A stretch of DNA of 33,357 nt. Source: Acetobacteraceae bacterium. GTDB taxonomy: Bacteria; Pseudomonadota; Alphaproteobacteria; Acetobacterales; Acetobacteraceae. The notes under the pieces are model-generated. The model did not search any database. It was not told where the DNA came from and saw nothing but the letters and a program-made list of their open reading frames with translations. The stretch lies in assembly GCA_024280945.1 (NCBI GenBank), contig JAMXLO010000062.1, positions 1-33,357 of the forward strand. Reading direction: 5' to 3'. The translations under genes were made by a program, and so were the position numbers. Positions 17,381-26,783 of this stretch are shown one piece after another. Numbering within the stretch: the stretch's first letter is position 1; each line of letters begins with the position of its first letter.

Positions 17381-18192
17381 GCAAATCAGTGCTGATCACT
17401 GGCGCTGCGGGAAACATTGGCACAAAGCTGCGTGCGCATTTTTCCGGACTGGGTTGGACAGTGGGGGCGTTGGATGCCGATCCGCGTGGCGATAGCACGA
17501 TTGCGGCGGCTGATCTCGCGGAATGGGATGATACCTGGGCGGCACGGTTCGCCGGTGTGGACACCGTGATCCATCTCGCGGGTGACCCGAGCCCGGAAGC
17601 GAGTTGGGCATCCGTGCAGCGACTGAATATCGATCTGACGGCGAATGTCTATGAGGCCGCGGCCCGTCACAATGTGCGGCGAGTCGTGTTCGCCAGTTCC
17701 AACTGGGTGATGGCAGGTCATCGCCCTGGCACGGGCCCGCTGACCACCGACATGGAACCGTATCCGATCAACCCCTACGGCGTTTCGAAACTGGTCGGTG
17801 AACGGATGGGACGAGCACTGCACCTACGGTGCGGGACGTCGGTGATCTGCTTCCGCATCGGCTATGCGCAGCGCGGTGACAACCGCCCGGGAACGCATAT
17901 GGGCTGGAGTACCTGGGGCCAGGCGATGTGGCTGTCCAACCGCGACCTCTGCCAGGCGATGGAACGAGCCGTGCTGGCGGACGGTGTCCGCTTCGCCGTG
18001 CTGAACCTGATGAGCGACAATCCTGGTATGCGCTGGGACATCGAGACGACAAAGCGGGCCATCGGCTACGTCCCACAGGATGGCGCAGCGCCGATCGTGA
18101 CCGACGCACTCGTTCGCGATGAGCACAGCGTGCACGATCTGCGACGGACGATCGAACGACTGGACAGTATCTTGCGGGAGCGGCGCTGGTAA
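17377..18192 (+). CDS. NAD(P)-dependent epimerase/dehydrogenase, uronate-dehydrogenase-like SDR
   Basis: Extended short-chain dehydrogenase of 271 residues. The nucleotide-binding motif TGAAGNIG lies at residues 8-15, with VIHLAG next and the catalytic FASSNWV...YGVSK (Tyr134, Lys138). The general pattern, including FASSN, an MRIG-like segment and a late hydrophobic ending, resembles uronate dehydrogenases that oxidise hexuronic acids. I cannot assign a substrate. It starts inside the stop codon of the methylase (ATGA), so it appears translationally coupled to the helicase-methylase pair. It ends 5 bases before the convergent CoA-ligase gene. Whether it works with the defence-like pair, with the aromatic pathway, or with neither is unknown. 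Confidence 0.8.
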   Translation: MSKSVLITGAAGNIGTKLRAHFSGLGWTVGALDADPRGDSTIAAADLAEWDDTWAARFAGVDTVIHLAGDPSPEASWASVQRLNIDLTANVYEAAARHNVRRVVFASSNWVMAGHRPGTGPLTTDMEPYPINPYGVSKLVGERMGRALHLRCGTSVICFRIGYAQRGDNRPGTHMGWSTWGQAMWLSNRDLCQAMERAVLADGVRFAVLNLMSDNPGMRWDIETTKRAIGYVPQDGAAPIVTDALVRDEHSVHDLRRTIERLDSILRERRW

Positions 18193-18197
18193 CGTCG

Positions 18198-19817
18198 CTA
18201 CGACTGCGACCGCAGCCGAAAGCGCTGGATCTTTCCCGTCTGGGTCTTCGGGAGGGTGTCCACGAACTTCACCGAACGCGGATACTTGTAGGGCGCAATC
18301 GTCGCCTTGACATGGTCTTGCAAGCGCAACCGCGTCACGTCATCCGGTGCAACGCCTTCGGCCAACACGACGTGTGCCTGCACGATTTGCCCGCGCTCGG
18401 TATCGGGCGCACCGATCACCGCACATTCAAGCACATAGGGCGAGGTCAACAGCGCGGCTTCGACCTCAGGGCCGGCGATGTTGTAGCCGGCAGAAATGAT
18501 CATGTCGTCGGAACGGGCCATGAAGTGGAAATAGCCGGTCTCGTCCTGCATGAAAGTGTCGCCGGTGATGTTCCAGCCGTCGCGCACGTAGCGCTTCTGG
18601 CGCTCATCGGCGAGATAGCGGCAACCGGTGGGTCCCCGCACTGCCAATCGCCCAACCTCGCCGCGCGGCAGTTCTTGCATATCGTCGCCGACGACCCGTG
18701 CCTGATACCCGCTCACCGGTCGTCCTGTCGTGCCAGGATGCGCGTCGCCGAACCGGTTGGTAATGAAGATATGCAGCATCTCAGTGGTGCCGATCCCGTC
18801 CAGGATCGGCTTGCCCGTCTTGCGCACCCATTCCTCGAAGACCGGACCCGGCAACGTCTCGCCGGCCGACACCGCCGCGCGCAACGATGACAGGTCGGCG
18901 CCTTCGTCCATCGCCCGCAGCATCGCTCGATATGCTGTCGGCGCGGTGAAACTGATGGTCGCTCCATAGGTCTGGATGATCTCGATCATATTGGCAGGTG
19001 ATGCATTCTCCAGCAGCGTCGCGGCCGCACCGAAGCGCAGCGGGAAGATGGCCAGCCCGCCAAGACCGAAAGTGAATGCCAGCGGCGGCGAGCCGACGAA
19101 CACGTCGTCAGGTGTCACCTGCAACACTTCCCTCGCATAGCCATCGGCGATGATCAGCAGGTCACGATGGAAGTGCATGGTCGCCTTCGGCTCTCCCGTG
19201 GTTCCCGAGGTGAACCCGAGCAGCGCCACATCGTCTTGCCCAGTGTCCACGGCCGCGAATCGCACCGATTTGCTGAGCGCGATGCGATCGAGTTCCGCAT
19301 CGTGGTTCGCGGTGCCGTCAAATCCGACGACTGTTCTTAGATATGTGCTTTCCTTGGCACAGATCACAAGTTCGTCCATCAGCCGCGTGTCGCACAGCGC
19401 CAATGACACTTCAGCCTTGTCTACGATCTTGCTCAGCTCGAGCGCGCGGAGCATGGGCATGGTGTTGACCACGACGGCACCCGCCTTGGTGGCAGCCAGC
19501 CAGCAGGCGACCATCGCCGGGTTATTGGCAGACCGGATCAGGATCCGATTGCCTGCCCTGACCCCAAAGTCCTCGACGAGTGCGTGCGCGATCCGATTGC
19601 TCCAGTCGGTCAATTCCTTGTAGGTCCGGCGGCGTCCGTTGCCGATCAGCGCGGTGTGATCGCCAAAGCCTCTGGCCACCATCGCATCGGTCAGTTCCAC
19701 GCCTGCGTTCAGGCGATCAGGATATCCGAACCCGTCCAGCAGCAGATCCGGCCATTGGTCCGGCGGCGGCAGCCGGTCACGCGTGAATGTATCGACATGC
19801 GCCGATGGCCCCAGCAT
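18198..19817 (-). CDS. benzoate/2-aminobenzoate-type aryl-CoA ligase
   Basis: Acyl-adenylate-forming enzyme (539 aa) that activates an aromatic acid to its CoA thioester, the entry step of the pathway encoded next door. The P-loop is LLGFTSGTTGEPKATMH, the ATP/adenine motif GIGTTEM, the hinge WNITGDTFMQDETGYFHFMARSDDMI, and the catalytic lysine lies in KTQTGK (Lys529). The start at 19817 follows GGAGGGCGGCA and gives a normal family length. The frame is open 59 codons further upstream, but that part overlaps the divergent promoter region. It is divergent from the two-flavin-domain monooxygenase by 67 bases, as expected for a shared regulatory region. Anthranilate and salicylate are both plausible substrates. 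Confidence 0.88.
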   Translation of the reverse strand: MLGPSAHVDTFTRDRLPPPDQWPDLLLDGFGYPDRLNAGVELTDAMVARGFGDHTALIGNGRRRTYKELTDWSNRIAHALVEDFGVRAGNRILIRSANNPAMVACWLAATKAGAVVVNTMPMLRALELSKIVDKAEVSLALCDTRLMDELVICAKESTYLRTVVGFDGTANHDAELDRIALSKSVRFAAVDTGQDDVALLGFTSGTTGEPKATMHFHRDLLIIADGYAREVLQVTPDDVFVGSPPLAFTFGLGGLAIFPLRFGAAATLLENASPANMIEIIQTYGATISFTAPTAYRAMLRAMDEGADLSSLRAAVSAGETLPGPVFEEWVRKTGKPILDGIGTTEMLHIFITNRFGDAHPGTTGRPVSGYQARVVGDDMQELPRGEVGRLAVRGPTGCRYLADERQKRYVRDGWNITGDTFMQDETGYFHFMARSDDMIISAGYNIAGPEVEAALLTSPYVLECAVIGAPDTERGQIVQAHVVLAEGVAPDDVTRLRLQDHVKATIAPYKYPRSVKFVDTLPKTQTGKIQRFRLRSQS

Positions 19818-19884
19818 TGCCGCCCTCCATCTCTGGCTTGCCCGTCGAGAATCAGGGCGTCTATAAGATACCAACCGGAGAGCA
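19818..19884. promoter_or_regulatory. divergent promoter region of ligase and monooxygenase operon
   Basis: Only 67 bases separate the ligase start (minus) from the monooxygenase start (plus), so both promoters must overlap here or lie inside the genes. Each end carries a good ribosome site (GGAGGG for the ligase, GGAGAG for the monooxygenase). No MarR-, LysR- or TetR-type regulator gene lies near by, and I see no clear palindromic operator. Confidence 0.35.
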
Positions 19885-22182
19885 ATGTCACTGATGCGGA
19901 TCGTTTGCGCCGGCGGCGGACCGGCTGGCCTATATTTCGCGATCCAGATGAAGCGGCGCGACCCGTCGCACCAGATTACTGTGATCGAGCGCAACCGGCC
20001 TTACGATACCTTCGGCTGGGGCGTCGTGTTCTCCGATGAGACGCTGCGCAACCTGGAAGGTGCCGACCCCGAGACGAAGCAGGAAATGCTCGATAGCTTC
20101 GCGCACTGGGACGATATCGACATTCACTTCAAGGGCCGCGTGATCACCTCGGGCGGCCATGGCTTCTGCGGCATCGAACGCAAGCACCTGTTGAACATAC
20201 TGCAATACCGTGCCGCTGCCCTCGGCGTCGAACTTGTGTTCGAGCGCGAGGTGGATGACATCGCGCAGTTCCCTGACGCCGATCTCATTGTGGCCGCGGA
20301 TGGCATCAACAGCCGAATTCGTACGAGTCACGCAGCCCACTTCCGGCCGGAGGTCGACGTCAGGAAGAACAAGTTCATCTGGCTTGGCACACACCGGACC
20401 TTCCAGGCCTTCACTTTCATCTTTGTCGAGACCGAATTCGGCTGGTTCCAGGCACATGCCTATCGATTCAATCGCGACACCTCCACCTTCATCGTCGAAA
20501 CCACGGAAGCCAACTGGCGCGCAGCAGGTCTTGATCAGCTCGACACTACCGGCACGATCGACTTCTGCGAGGCGCTGTTCGCGCCCTGGCTGGAAGGGCA
20601 TCGCCTGCTGGCCAACATGAGCCACCTGCGCGGATCACAGTGGCTCAACTTTCCCCGCGTCGCCAACGAGCACTGGGTAATGGACAACGTGGTGCTGATG
20701 GGCGATGCGGCGCACTCGGCGCATTTCTCCATCGGCTCCGGCACCAAACTGGCGCTGGAAGACGCGATCGCTCTGGCGCGCGCGTTCGACAAGCACGAGA
20801 GCGATGTGCCGGCGGCACTCGCGGCATACGAGGCCGAGCGCAAGCTGGAGGTGCTGCGCGTTCAATCTGCTGCCCGCAACTCGACCGAGTGGTTCGAGAA
20901 CGTGGCGCGTTATGTCCATCTTGAACCGGAGCAGTTCGCTTACTCCTTGCTGACCCGCAGTCAGCGGATCAGCCACGAGAATCTGCGGCTGCGCGACCGG
21001 CCGTGGCTGGAAGGCATGGAGCGTTGGCTGGCGGCGCGCGCCGGACATCCGGCCAACCGTCCCATACCGCCGATGTTCTTGCCGTTCCGTCTGCGTGACA
21101 TGCAGGTTGCCAACCGTATCGTGGTTTCGCCGATGGCGACCTATAGTGCGCGTGAAGGCATGCCCAACGACTTCCACCTCGTGCATCTCGGCGCCCGAAG
21201 CCTCGGGGGGGCGGGGCTGGTGTTCACCGAAATGGTCTGCGTCACGCCACAGGGCCGCATCACGCCCGGTTGCGCCGGGCTATGGTCCGAGGAGCAGATG
21301 CGCTTCTGGGCGCGCATCGTCGACTTCGCGCACGACAACTCGAGCGCGAAGCTCTGCCTTCAACTCGGACATTCCGGCCCCAAGGGCTCGACACAGCTCG
21401 GCTGGGAAGAGATGGATGCACCACTATTCGATGGGAATTGGGAACTGATCGCGCCGTCACCCATTGCCTGGAGTCCCCGCAATCAGGTTCCGCGCGAGAT
21501 GACAGGTGCCGATATGGTAGCGGTGCGGAACGCTTTCGTGACAGCGACGCAGCACGGAATAAGGGCCGGGTTCGACATGCTGGAATTGCACGCTGCGCAC
21601 GGCTATCTGCTGTCGTCTTTCATCTCGCCGCTGACCAACCAGCGCACCGACGGCTATGGCGGATCCCTCGACAATCGCCTGCGTTTCCCGCTGGAAGTGT
21701 TCACCGCGATCCGTTCGGTGTGGCCGACGGAGAAGCCGATGTCAGTGCGCATCTCGGCGACCGACTGGGTGGAAGGCGGCATCACCGGCGACGACGCGGT
21801 CGAGATCGCTCGCGCGTTCAAGCGGGCCGGGGCCGACCTGATGGATGTGTCGGCCGGCCAGACGTCGATCCGCGCACAGCCAGTGTATGGGCGGATGTTC
21901 CAAACGCCATTCGCCGACCGCATTCGCAACGAGGTCGGTATCGCGACGATGGCAGTGGGCAATATCACCGACTACGACCACCTCAACTCGATCATTGCAG
22001 CAGGCCGCGCCGACCTTTGCGCACTGGCGCGGCCACATCTGACCGATCCGCATTTTGCTTTGCGTGCCGCTGCCACCCTTGGATACGCCGAGCAGTGCTG
22101 GCCACAACAGTATCTGGCGGGCAAGGCACAGATCGAGCGTCTTATACGACGCACCGATACTGACTACTCGGCTGTGATATGA
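19885..22182 (+). CDS. two-flavin-domain aryl-CoA monooxygenase/reductase (2-aminobenzoyl-CoA or salicylyl-CoA type)
   Basis: A 765-residue fusion. Residues 1-385 form a group A flavoprotein hydroxylase with AGGGPAG near residue 9, [11 protein letters not shown], and [25 protein letters not shown]. From about residue 393 a complete old-yellow-enzyme domain follows, with [28 protein letters not shown] (first His 569), [15 protein letters not shown], and a C-terminal LARPHLTDP. This layout is that of 2-aminobenzoyl-CoA monooxygenase/reductase of Azoarcus evansii, which hydroxylates and partly reduces the ring. Proteins labelled salicylyl-CoA 5-hydroxylase look similar. The start follows GGAGAGCA; Met4 is an alternative. 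It overlaps the SDR gene by ATGA. The domain call is very sure; anthranilate is favoured because a RidA-family gene is in the operon. Confidence 0.88.
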   Translation: MSLMRIVCAGGGPAGLYFAIQMKRRDPSHQITVIERNRPYDTFGWGVVFSDETLRNLEGADPETKQEMLDSFAHWDDIDIHFKGRVITSGGHGFCGIERKHLLNILQYRAAALGVELVFEREVDDIAQFPDADLIVAADGINSRIRTSHAAHFRPEVDVRKNKFIWLGTHRTFQAFTFIFVETEFGWFQAHAYRFNRDTSTFIVETTEANWRAAGLDQLDTTGTIDFCEALFAPWLEGHRLLANMSHLRGSQWLNFPRVANEHWVMDNVVLMGDAAHSAHFSIGSGTKLALEDAIALARAFDKHESDVPAALAAYEAERKLEVLRVQSAARNSTEWFENVARYVHLEPEQFAYSLLTRSQRISHENLRLRDRPWLEGMERWLAARAGHPANRPIPPMFLPFRLRDMQVANRIVVSPMATYSAREGMPNDFHLVHLGARSLGGAGLVFTEMVCVTPQGRITPGCAGLWSEEQMRFWARIVDFAHDNSSAKLCLQLGHSGPKGSTQLGWEEMDAPLFDGNWELIAPSPIAWSPRNQVPREMTGADMVAVRNAFVTATQHGIRAGFDMLELHAAHGYLLSSFISPLTNQRTDGYGGSLDNRLRFPLEVFTAIRSVWPTEKPMSVRISATDWVEGGITGDDAVEIARAFKRAGADLMDVSAGQTSIRAQPVYGRMFQTPFADRIRNEVGIATMAVGNITDYDHLNSIIAAGRADLCALARPHLTDPHFALRAAATLGYAEQCWPQQYLAGKAQIERLIRRTDTDYSAVI

Positions 22183-22913
22183 CACTTCGCGCACTGATCA
22201 CCGGCGGCGGCAAGGGGATCGGCCTGGCAATCGCGCGGCGTTTGTCGGCAGATGGCATTGCAATTGCGCTGCTTGGGCGCGACGCTGCTGCTTTGCAATG
22301 TGCAGCTGGCGAGCTTGGTGCTCGCTATCGCGTCGCCGATGTTACGGATCACGCTGCATTGCGTGATGCGATTGCAGGACTTGGCACCTGCGACATTCTG
22401 GTGAACAACGCAGGCGGGGCTCTGTCGAAGCCGTTTGCAAAGCACGACCTAGCGGATTTCCAGTCGATGCTGAATGTCAATCTGTTGGGCGCTGTCAGTG
22501 CTTGTCAGGCGGTTCTCCCAGGGATGCGATCCCGCGGTTTCGGTCGCATCATCAACACGGCGAGCACCGCGGGCCTGAAGGGCTATACCTATGTCACCGC
22601 CTATGTCGCGGCAAAGCACGCGCTGGTCGGGTTCACCCGCGCGCTTGCCCTGGAAACCGTGAGGGACGGCATTACGGTTAATGCCGTCTGCCCTGGTTTC
22701 ACCGACACCGACCTGGTCGTGCGCGCCGCGGCCAATATTGCAGAGAACACCGACCGCTCCATCGAGGATGCGCGTCAGGCTTTGGCAGCCAACAATCCGG
22801 CTGATCGGCTGGTACAGCCGGAGGAAGTCGCCGAAGCAGTCGCCTTTCTATGCCGTCCAGGTTCGAGCGCGATCACCGGCCAGGCGATCGCGGTCGCTTG
22901 CGGAGAAGTGTGA
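22179..22913 (+). CDS. SDR-family dehydrogenase, probable 3-hydroxyacyl-CoA dehydrogenase of the aryl-CoA pathway
   Basis: Classical short-chain dehydrogenase of 244 residues. The cofactor motif is TGGGKGIG near the N-terminus, with NNAGG after it. The catalytic Ser lies in [11 protein letters not shown] and the Tyr/Lys in [10 protein letters not shown]. The C-terminal [29 protein letters not shown] is typical of FabG-like enzymes. It begins in the ATGA overlap with the monooxygenase, and the crotonase gene begins 1 base after its stop. It probably oxidises a hydroxyacyl-CoA formed after ring reduction or opening. That step is inferred from context only. Confidence 0.85.
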   Translation: MTLRALITGGGKGIGLAIARRLSADGIAIALLGRDAAALQCAAGELGARYRVADVTDHAALRDAIAGLGTCDILVNNAGGALSKPFAKHDLADFQSMLNVNLLGAVSACQAVLPGMRSRGFGRIINTASTAGLKGYTYVTAYVAAKHALVGFTRALALETVRDGITVNAVCPGFTDTDLVVRAAANIAENTDRSIEDARQALAANNPADRLVQPEEVAEAVAFLCRPGSSAITGQAIAVACGEV

Positions 22914-22914
22914 C

Positions 22915-23715
22915 ATGCCGCTGCAACCCAGGCATTTCGGTTGGGACGTCGCCGGTAAAGTTGCGACCATCACGCTGGCTCGACCGGAGCGGAAGAACCC
23001 CCTCACCTTCGACTCTTACGCCGAACTGCGCGACACGTTTCGCGCGCTCACGCTGGAGAGCAGCGTCAAGGCGGTCGTCATCACCGGCGCCGGCGGCAAC
23101 TTCTGCTCCGGTGGCGATGTGTTCGAGATTATCGAGCCGCTGACCAAGATGAAGCTGCCGGAACTGCTCACCTTCACCAGGATGACTGGCGACGTGGTGA
23201 AGGCGATGCGCCTTTGTCCGCAGCCGATCGTTGCGGCAGTCGAAGGCGTATGCGCCGGCGCCGGTGCGATTTTGGCCATGGCTGCCGATCTTCGCTATGG
23301 CTCGCCAGAGAGCCGCACCGCATTCCTGTTCACCCGCGTCGGACTGGCCGGATGCGACATGGGCGCCTGCGCCATTCTGCCTCGCATCATCGGCCAGGGC
23401 CGTGCGGCCGAATTGCTATACACCGGGCGCGCGATGACCGGCGAAGAAGCGGAACGCTGGGGCTTCTTCAATGCGCTGCATCCGTCCGGGCAGGTGCTTG
23501 CCGCCGCGCAGGCGATGGCAATGCAGCTGGCCGAGGGTCCGACGTTCGCGCATGGCATCACCAAGACGATGCTGCACCGGGAATGGAGCATGGATATCGA
23601 AGGAGCCATCGAGGCGGAGGCACAAGCCCAGGCGATCTGCATGGCGACCGAGGATTTCCGTCGTGCGTTCGAGGCTTTTGCCGCCAAGCAGCCGCCCCGC
23701 TTCAGGGGCGAATGA
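22915..23715 (+). CDS. crotonase-fold enoyl-CoA hydratase/isomerase family protein (atypical active site)
   Basis: A 266-residue crotonase-family protein. The oxyanion-hole regions [10 protein letters not shown] (61-70) and [14 protein letters not shown] (113-126) are present. The start follows GCGGAGAAGTGTGAC; the open frame runs further upstream only inside the SDR gene. The two glutamates of true enoyl-CoA hydratases are replaced, by Ile119 and about Arg141. An aspartate, Asp148 in GLAGCDMGA, sits where dienoyl-CoA isomerases carry a catalytic Asp (AADVG). Isomerisation or ring hydrolysis is therefore more likely than simple hydration. It is the third gene of the aryl-CoA operon, 15 bases before the RidA gene. 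Confidence 0.85.
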   Translation: MPLQPRHFGWDVAGKVATITLARPERKNPLTFDSYAELRDTFRALTLESSVKAVVITGAGGNFCSGGDVFEIIEPLTKMKLPELLTFTRMTGDVVKAMRLCPQPIVAAVEGVCAGAGAILAMAADLRYGSPESRTAFLFTRVGLAGCDMGACAILPRIIGQGRAAELLYTGRAMTGEEAERWGFFNALHPSGQVLAAAQAMAMQLAEGPTFAHGITKTMLHREWSMDIEGAIEAEAQAQAICMATEDFRRAFEAFAAKQPPRFRGE

Positions 23716-23730
23716 ATCGGGGGCGATTGA

Positions 23731-24147
23731 ATGAGCGGTCCAAGGGAATTCGGACAGCGTATCCTGCAGCCGGAGTCCTGGCCGCGGCCTCGCGGGTACG
23801 TGAACGGCATCACAGCCGCCGGCGAGACGATCTTCCTCGCCGGTCAGATCGGCTGGGATGCAAACGGCCATTTCGCACAAGGGTTGGCGGCTCAGACCAG
23901 GCAGGCCTTGGCCAACATCGTGACCCTGCTCGCCGAAGCGGGAGCAGGGCCACAGCACATCGTCAGGCTCACCTGGTACGTGACTGATCTCCAGGCCTAC
24001 CGCACGTCGCTGTCCGAGATCGGCGCTGCCTACCGTGCCATCATGGGCAAGCATTTTCCGACGATGTCGGTGATCGGCGTCGCAGAATTGGTGGAACATC
24101 AGGCATTGGTCGAAATCGAAGCCACTGCGGTCGTGCCTCGACCCTGA
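23731..24147 (+). CDS. RidA/YjgF-family protein lacking the canonical arginine
   Basis: A 138-residue protein of the RidA (Rid/YER057c/UK114) family, small trimeric enzymes that hydrolyse enamines and imines. Family marks are IFLAGQIGWDANG, TRQALANIVTLLAEAG and a C-terminal LVEIEATAVV with the conserved Glu. The key substrate-binding arginine (Arg105 of E. coli RidA, in FPARS) is Met112 here (FPTMS). Such proteins belong to Rid subgroups without shown imine deaminase activity. As the last gene of an operon that may handle 2-aminobenzoyl-CoA, it could act on an amino-ring intermediate. That is inference. Confidence 0.88.
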   Translation: MSGPREFGQRILQPESWPRPRGYVNGITAAGETIFLAGQIGWDANGHFAQGLAAQTRQALANIVTLLAEAGAGPQHIVRLTWYVTDLQAYRTSLSEIGAAYRAIMGKHFPTMSVIGVAELVEHQALVEIEATAVVPRP

Positions 24148-24207
24148 CATAGTGCGCTTGCCCTGGATTCCCGGACCGACGCTGCGCGCCGTTCGGGATG
24201 AAGGTCG

Positions 24208-24768
24208 CTACCGCATCCGCAACACCCATGCCTTGAGCGCGGTCAGGTGCGCGTTGATGAAATCCAACGTGGCCTGGTCCGATATCTTGCCGTTTGCATC
24301 GAACTTGGTCTGTGCCGCCGGGATCATGACTTCCGGACGGTTCATCACCAGTCCGTTCAGGAAGATGAAGCACTGCCGCAGGTGATATTGGGACCGCGCG
24401 CCGCCCAGCGCGCCTGCACTCGCGCCCATGATGCCGATCGGCTTGCCGTCGAATGGCTGCTCCGGCGGCCGCGATGCCCAATCGATCGCGTTCTTCAGCA
24501 CACCTGGGATCGAGTAGTTGTATTCCGGTGTCACAATCAGCAGCCCATCGGCCGCCTTGATACGTGCGCGCAGATCCTCAACCGGCTTCGGAAATCCTTG
24601 CTGGCGCACATCTTCGTTGTAGGGCTGGATCGGGGCGATATCGAAGCTCTCGATCGTCATGCCCGCCGGCGCCATTTCCTGCGCCAGCCGCAGCAAGGCG
24701 CGGTTGAACGAACCTTGCCGCAGGCTCCCCGCGACCCCGAGTATCCGCACCGTACCGCTGTCGCTCAT
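24208..24768 (-). CDS. NAD(P)H-dependent FMN reductase (flavodoxin-like fold)
   Basis: A 186-residue flavoprotein of the FMN reductase/quinone reductase (ChrR, YieF) family. The FMN phosphate loop is AGSLRQGSFNRALL, followed by VTPEYNYSIPGVLKNAIDW, both family signatures. The ATG at 24768 sits 8 bases after CAGGAGG; a GTG codon just before it is a possible alternative. It is convergent with the RidA gene. It may recycle quinones or supply reduced flavin. A role with the two-flavin monooxygenase is not needed, since that enzyme binds its own FAD. Confidence 0.88.
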   Translation of the reverse strand: MSDSGTVRILGVAGSLRQGSFNRALLRLAQEMAPAGMTIESFDIAPIQPYNEDVRQQGFPKPVEDLRARIKAADGLLIVTPEYNYSIPGVLKNAIDWASRPPEQPFDGKPIGIMGASAGALGGARSQYHLRQCFIFLNGLVMNRPEVMIPAAQTKFDANGKISDQATLDFINAHLTALKAWVLRMR

Positions 24769-24824
24769 CACACCTACCTCCTGCCAAGTTGGTGTGATGC
24801 GTTAACACGACAGCGCCAATGCGA

Positions 24825-26783
24825 CTACCGGGGCTCGTCGAGAACCTCGCGAACCACCCGACGCAATTCTTCCTTCCGATATGGCTTGCTCAGCAGACGC
24901 GCCTCGGTACGCGATCCGGACGCATTCCAGCGAGCATCGGGAAAGCCCGAGGTAAGCAATGTGCGAACATCGGGCCGCCGCGCCACGGCGACGCGAGCAA
25001 GGTCCCGGCCATCCATCGCGCCCGGCATCACGATGTCTGTCAGCAGCAGATCAATCACTTCGGACGAATCGACGATCTCCATCGCCGATTCTGCGTCGGC
25101 TGCCTCCAGCACGCGATAGCCGGCATCGCGCAGTTGTCGCATTACAATCCTGCGCAGGCCGGCATTGTCCTCAACCACAAGGATGGTCTCGCTGCCGCCT
25201 GGGGACGCAGATTGCTCGGAACGCTCTTCCTGCGCGGCCGCCCTCTCCCGCAGCCGGGGGAGATAGAGCCGGAATGTCGTACCCTTGCCAGGTTCGCTGT
25301 AGACAGTCACGTGCCCACCCGATTGCTTCATGAAGCCGAACACCATCGACAGGCCCAGACCGGTGCCCTTGCCTTGTTCCTTGGTGGTAAAGAACGGTTC
25401 AAAGATGCGGGAGAGCACATCCTGCGGCATGCCGGTGCCTGAATCACTCACCTCGACGACGACATAGTCGCCAGGGGTCACGTCGCTGTGGCCGGCGGCA
25501 TAGGCTGCGTCGAGATGACCGTTTCGCGTGTCGATCAACAGCGCGCCGCCGCGCGGCATGGCATCGCGCGCGTTGGTCGCAAGGTTCGCGATCACCGCCT
25601 CGAACTGTGCCCGGTCGACCTGCACCGCCCATACATTGGGCGCAAGCGACATCTCGATCGAGATGTTCTCGCCCAGCGTCCGAGTCAGCAGGTGTACAAT
25701 GGCGCTGATGACGTCGTTGATCTCGACCCGCTCCGGCTTCAACGGCTGCCGCCGTGAAAATGCCAAGAGGCGTCGTGTCAGGTCTGCCCCGCGCAGTGCC
25801 GATTCCAGCGCATCCCGTACCAGTTCGTTTGTTACCGGATCATCGGCGCGAACCTCGCGCAGCATGTCGAGATTGCCGATGATGATGGCCAACAGATTGT
25901 TGAAGTCGTGCGCAAGGCCACCGGTAAGTTGGCCCACAGCCTCCATCTTCTGTGATTGCCGCAGCTGCTCGCGCTGCCGTTCGGCTTCGTGCCTTTCAGC
26001 GAGGTCGCGGATAATGCCGACGAATGCGTGGTTGCCGGCAGCAGGCGAGGTCCCGACAGCCAACTCCATCGGAAAGGTCGATCCGTCCTTTCGACGCCCC
26101 ATCACTTCCCGGCCAATGCCGATGATCTTCGGAACGCCTGTCTCCAAGTAGGCCGCGATGTAGCCATCGTGCTGGCTGTGATAAGGCTCCGGCATCAGGA
26201 TCCGTACGTTCTTACCGATGACCTCGTCCGCCGCGTAGCCGAACAGGCCGACACAGGCCTTGTTGAACGACTGAATGATACCGTTGCGATCGATCGTGAC
26301 CAGACCGTCGACGACTGTGTCCAGCACCGTTTCGATCAGGCTGCGCAGCCTGGCTTCGTTAGCCTTGGCGATGGACTCCGTTGCAGCCTGCTCGGTGATG
26401 TCGCGGGTCATCGTGCCGAAACCCTGCAGGCTGCCGTCGGGTCCACGGATGGCCGTTATGACCGTCTCGGAGAGGAATCGCGATCCATCCTTTCTGACTC
26501 GATCGCCAATCTCCTCGAACCGGCCAAACGCAGCGGCAGCCTCAAGCGCGCCCCGGGGCGTCCCGGCTTCGGTATCCACCGCTGGATACAGGCAGGAAAA
26601 GTGCTGGCCGATCACCTCGTCGGCTCGCCAGCCCTTGATGATCTCGGCACCTCGGTTCCACGAAAGGATACGACCGTTCGGGTCGAGCAGGAAGATCGCG
26701 CAATGCTCGACAGCCGCCATGAACTTGGTCTGCAGGTGCTGCAATTCGGGCGGCAGGCCGACGGCAAACTCACTCAAGGACAT
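24825..26783 (-). CDS. hybrid sensor histidine kinase with FixL-like (possibly haem) PAS domain
   Basis: A 652-residue protein with PAS (about 15-130), PAS (about 145-260), HisKA with His292 in [11 protein letters not shown], HATPase_c (about 395-510, with [16 protein letters not shown] and [13 protein letters not shown]), and a C-terminal receiver with Asp583 in TDIVMPG and Lys633. No membrane segment is visible, so it is probably cytosolic. The second PAS closely resembles the FixL oxygen sensor, with [12 protein letters not shown] and IIGIGREV. His205 and Arg225 are spaced exactly like haem ligand His200 and Arg220 of Bradyrhizobium FixL. The ATG at 26783 is preferred; a TTG at 26807 falls inside a palindrome. 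A divergent receiver-only gene lies 388 bases away and may be its partner. Confidence 0.9.
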   Translation of the reverse strand: MSLSEFAVGLPPELQHLQTKFMAAVEHCAIFLLDPNGRILSWNRGAEIIKGWRADEVIGQHFSCLYPAVDTEAGTPRGALEAAAAFGRFEEIGDRVRKDGSRFLSETVITAIRGPDGSLQGFGTMTRDITEQAATESIAKANEARLRSLIETVLDTVVDGLVTIDRNGIIQSFNKACVGLFGYAADEVIGKNVRILMPEPYHSQHDGYIAAYLETGVPKIIGIGREVMGRRKDGSTFPMELAVGTSPAAGNHAFVGIIRDLAERHEAERQREQLRQSQKMEAVGQLTGGLAHDFNNLLAIIIGNLDMLREVRADDPVTNELVRDALESALRGADLTRRLLAFSRRQPLKPERVEINDVISAIVHLLTRTLGENISIEMSLAPNVWAVQVDRAQFEAVIANLATNARDAMPRGGALLIDTRNGHLDAAYAAGHSDVTPGDYVVVEVSDSGTGMPQDVLSRIFEPFFTTKEQGKGTGLGLSMVFGFMKQSGGHVTVYSEPGKGTTFRLYLPRLRERAAAQEERSEQSASPGGSETILVVEDNAGLRRIVMRQLRDAGYRVLEAADAESAMEIVDSSEVIDLLLTDIVMPGAMDGRDLARVAVARRPDVRTLLTSGFPDARWNASGSRTEARLLSKPYRKEELRRVVREVLDEPR

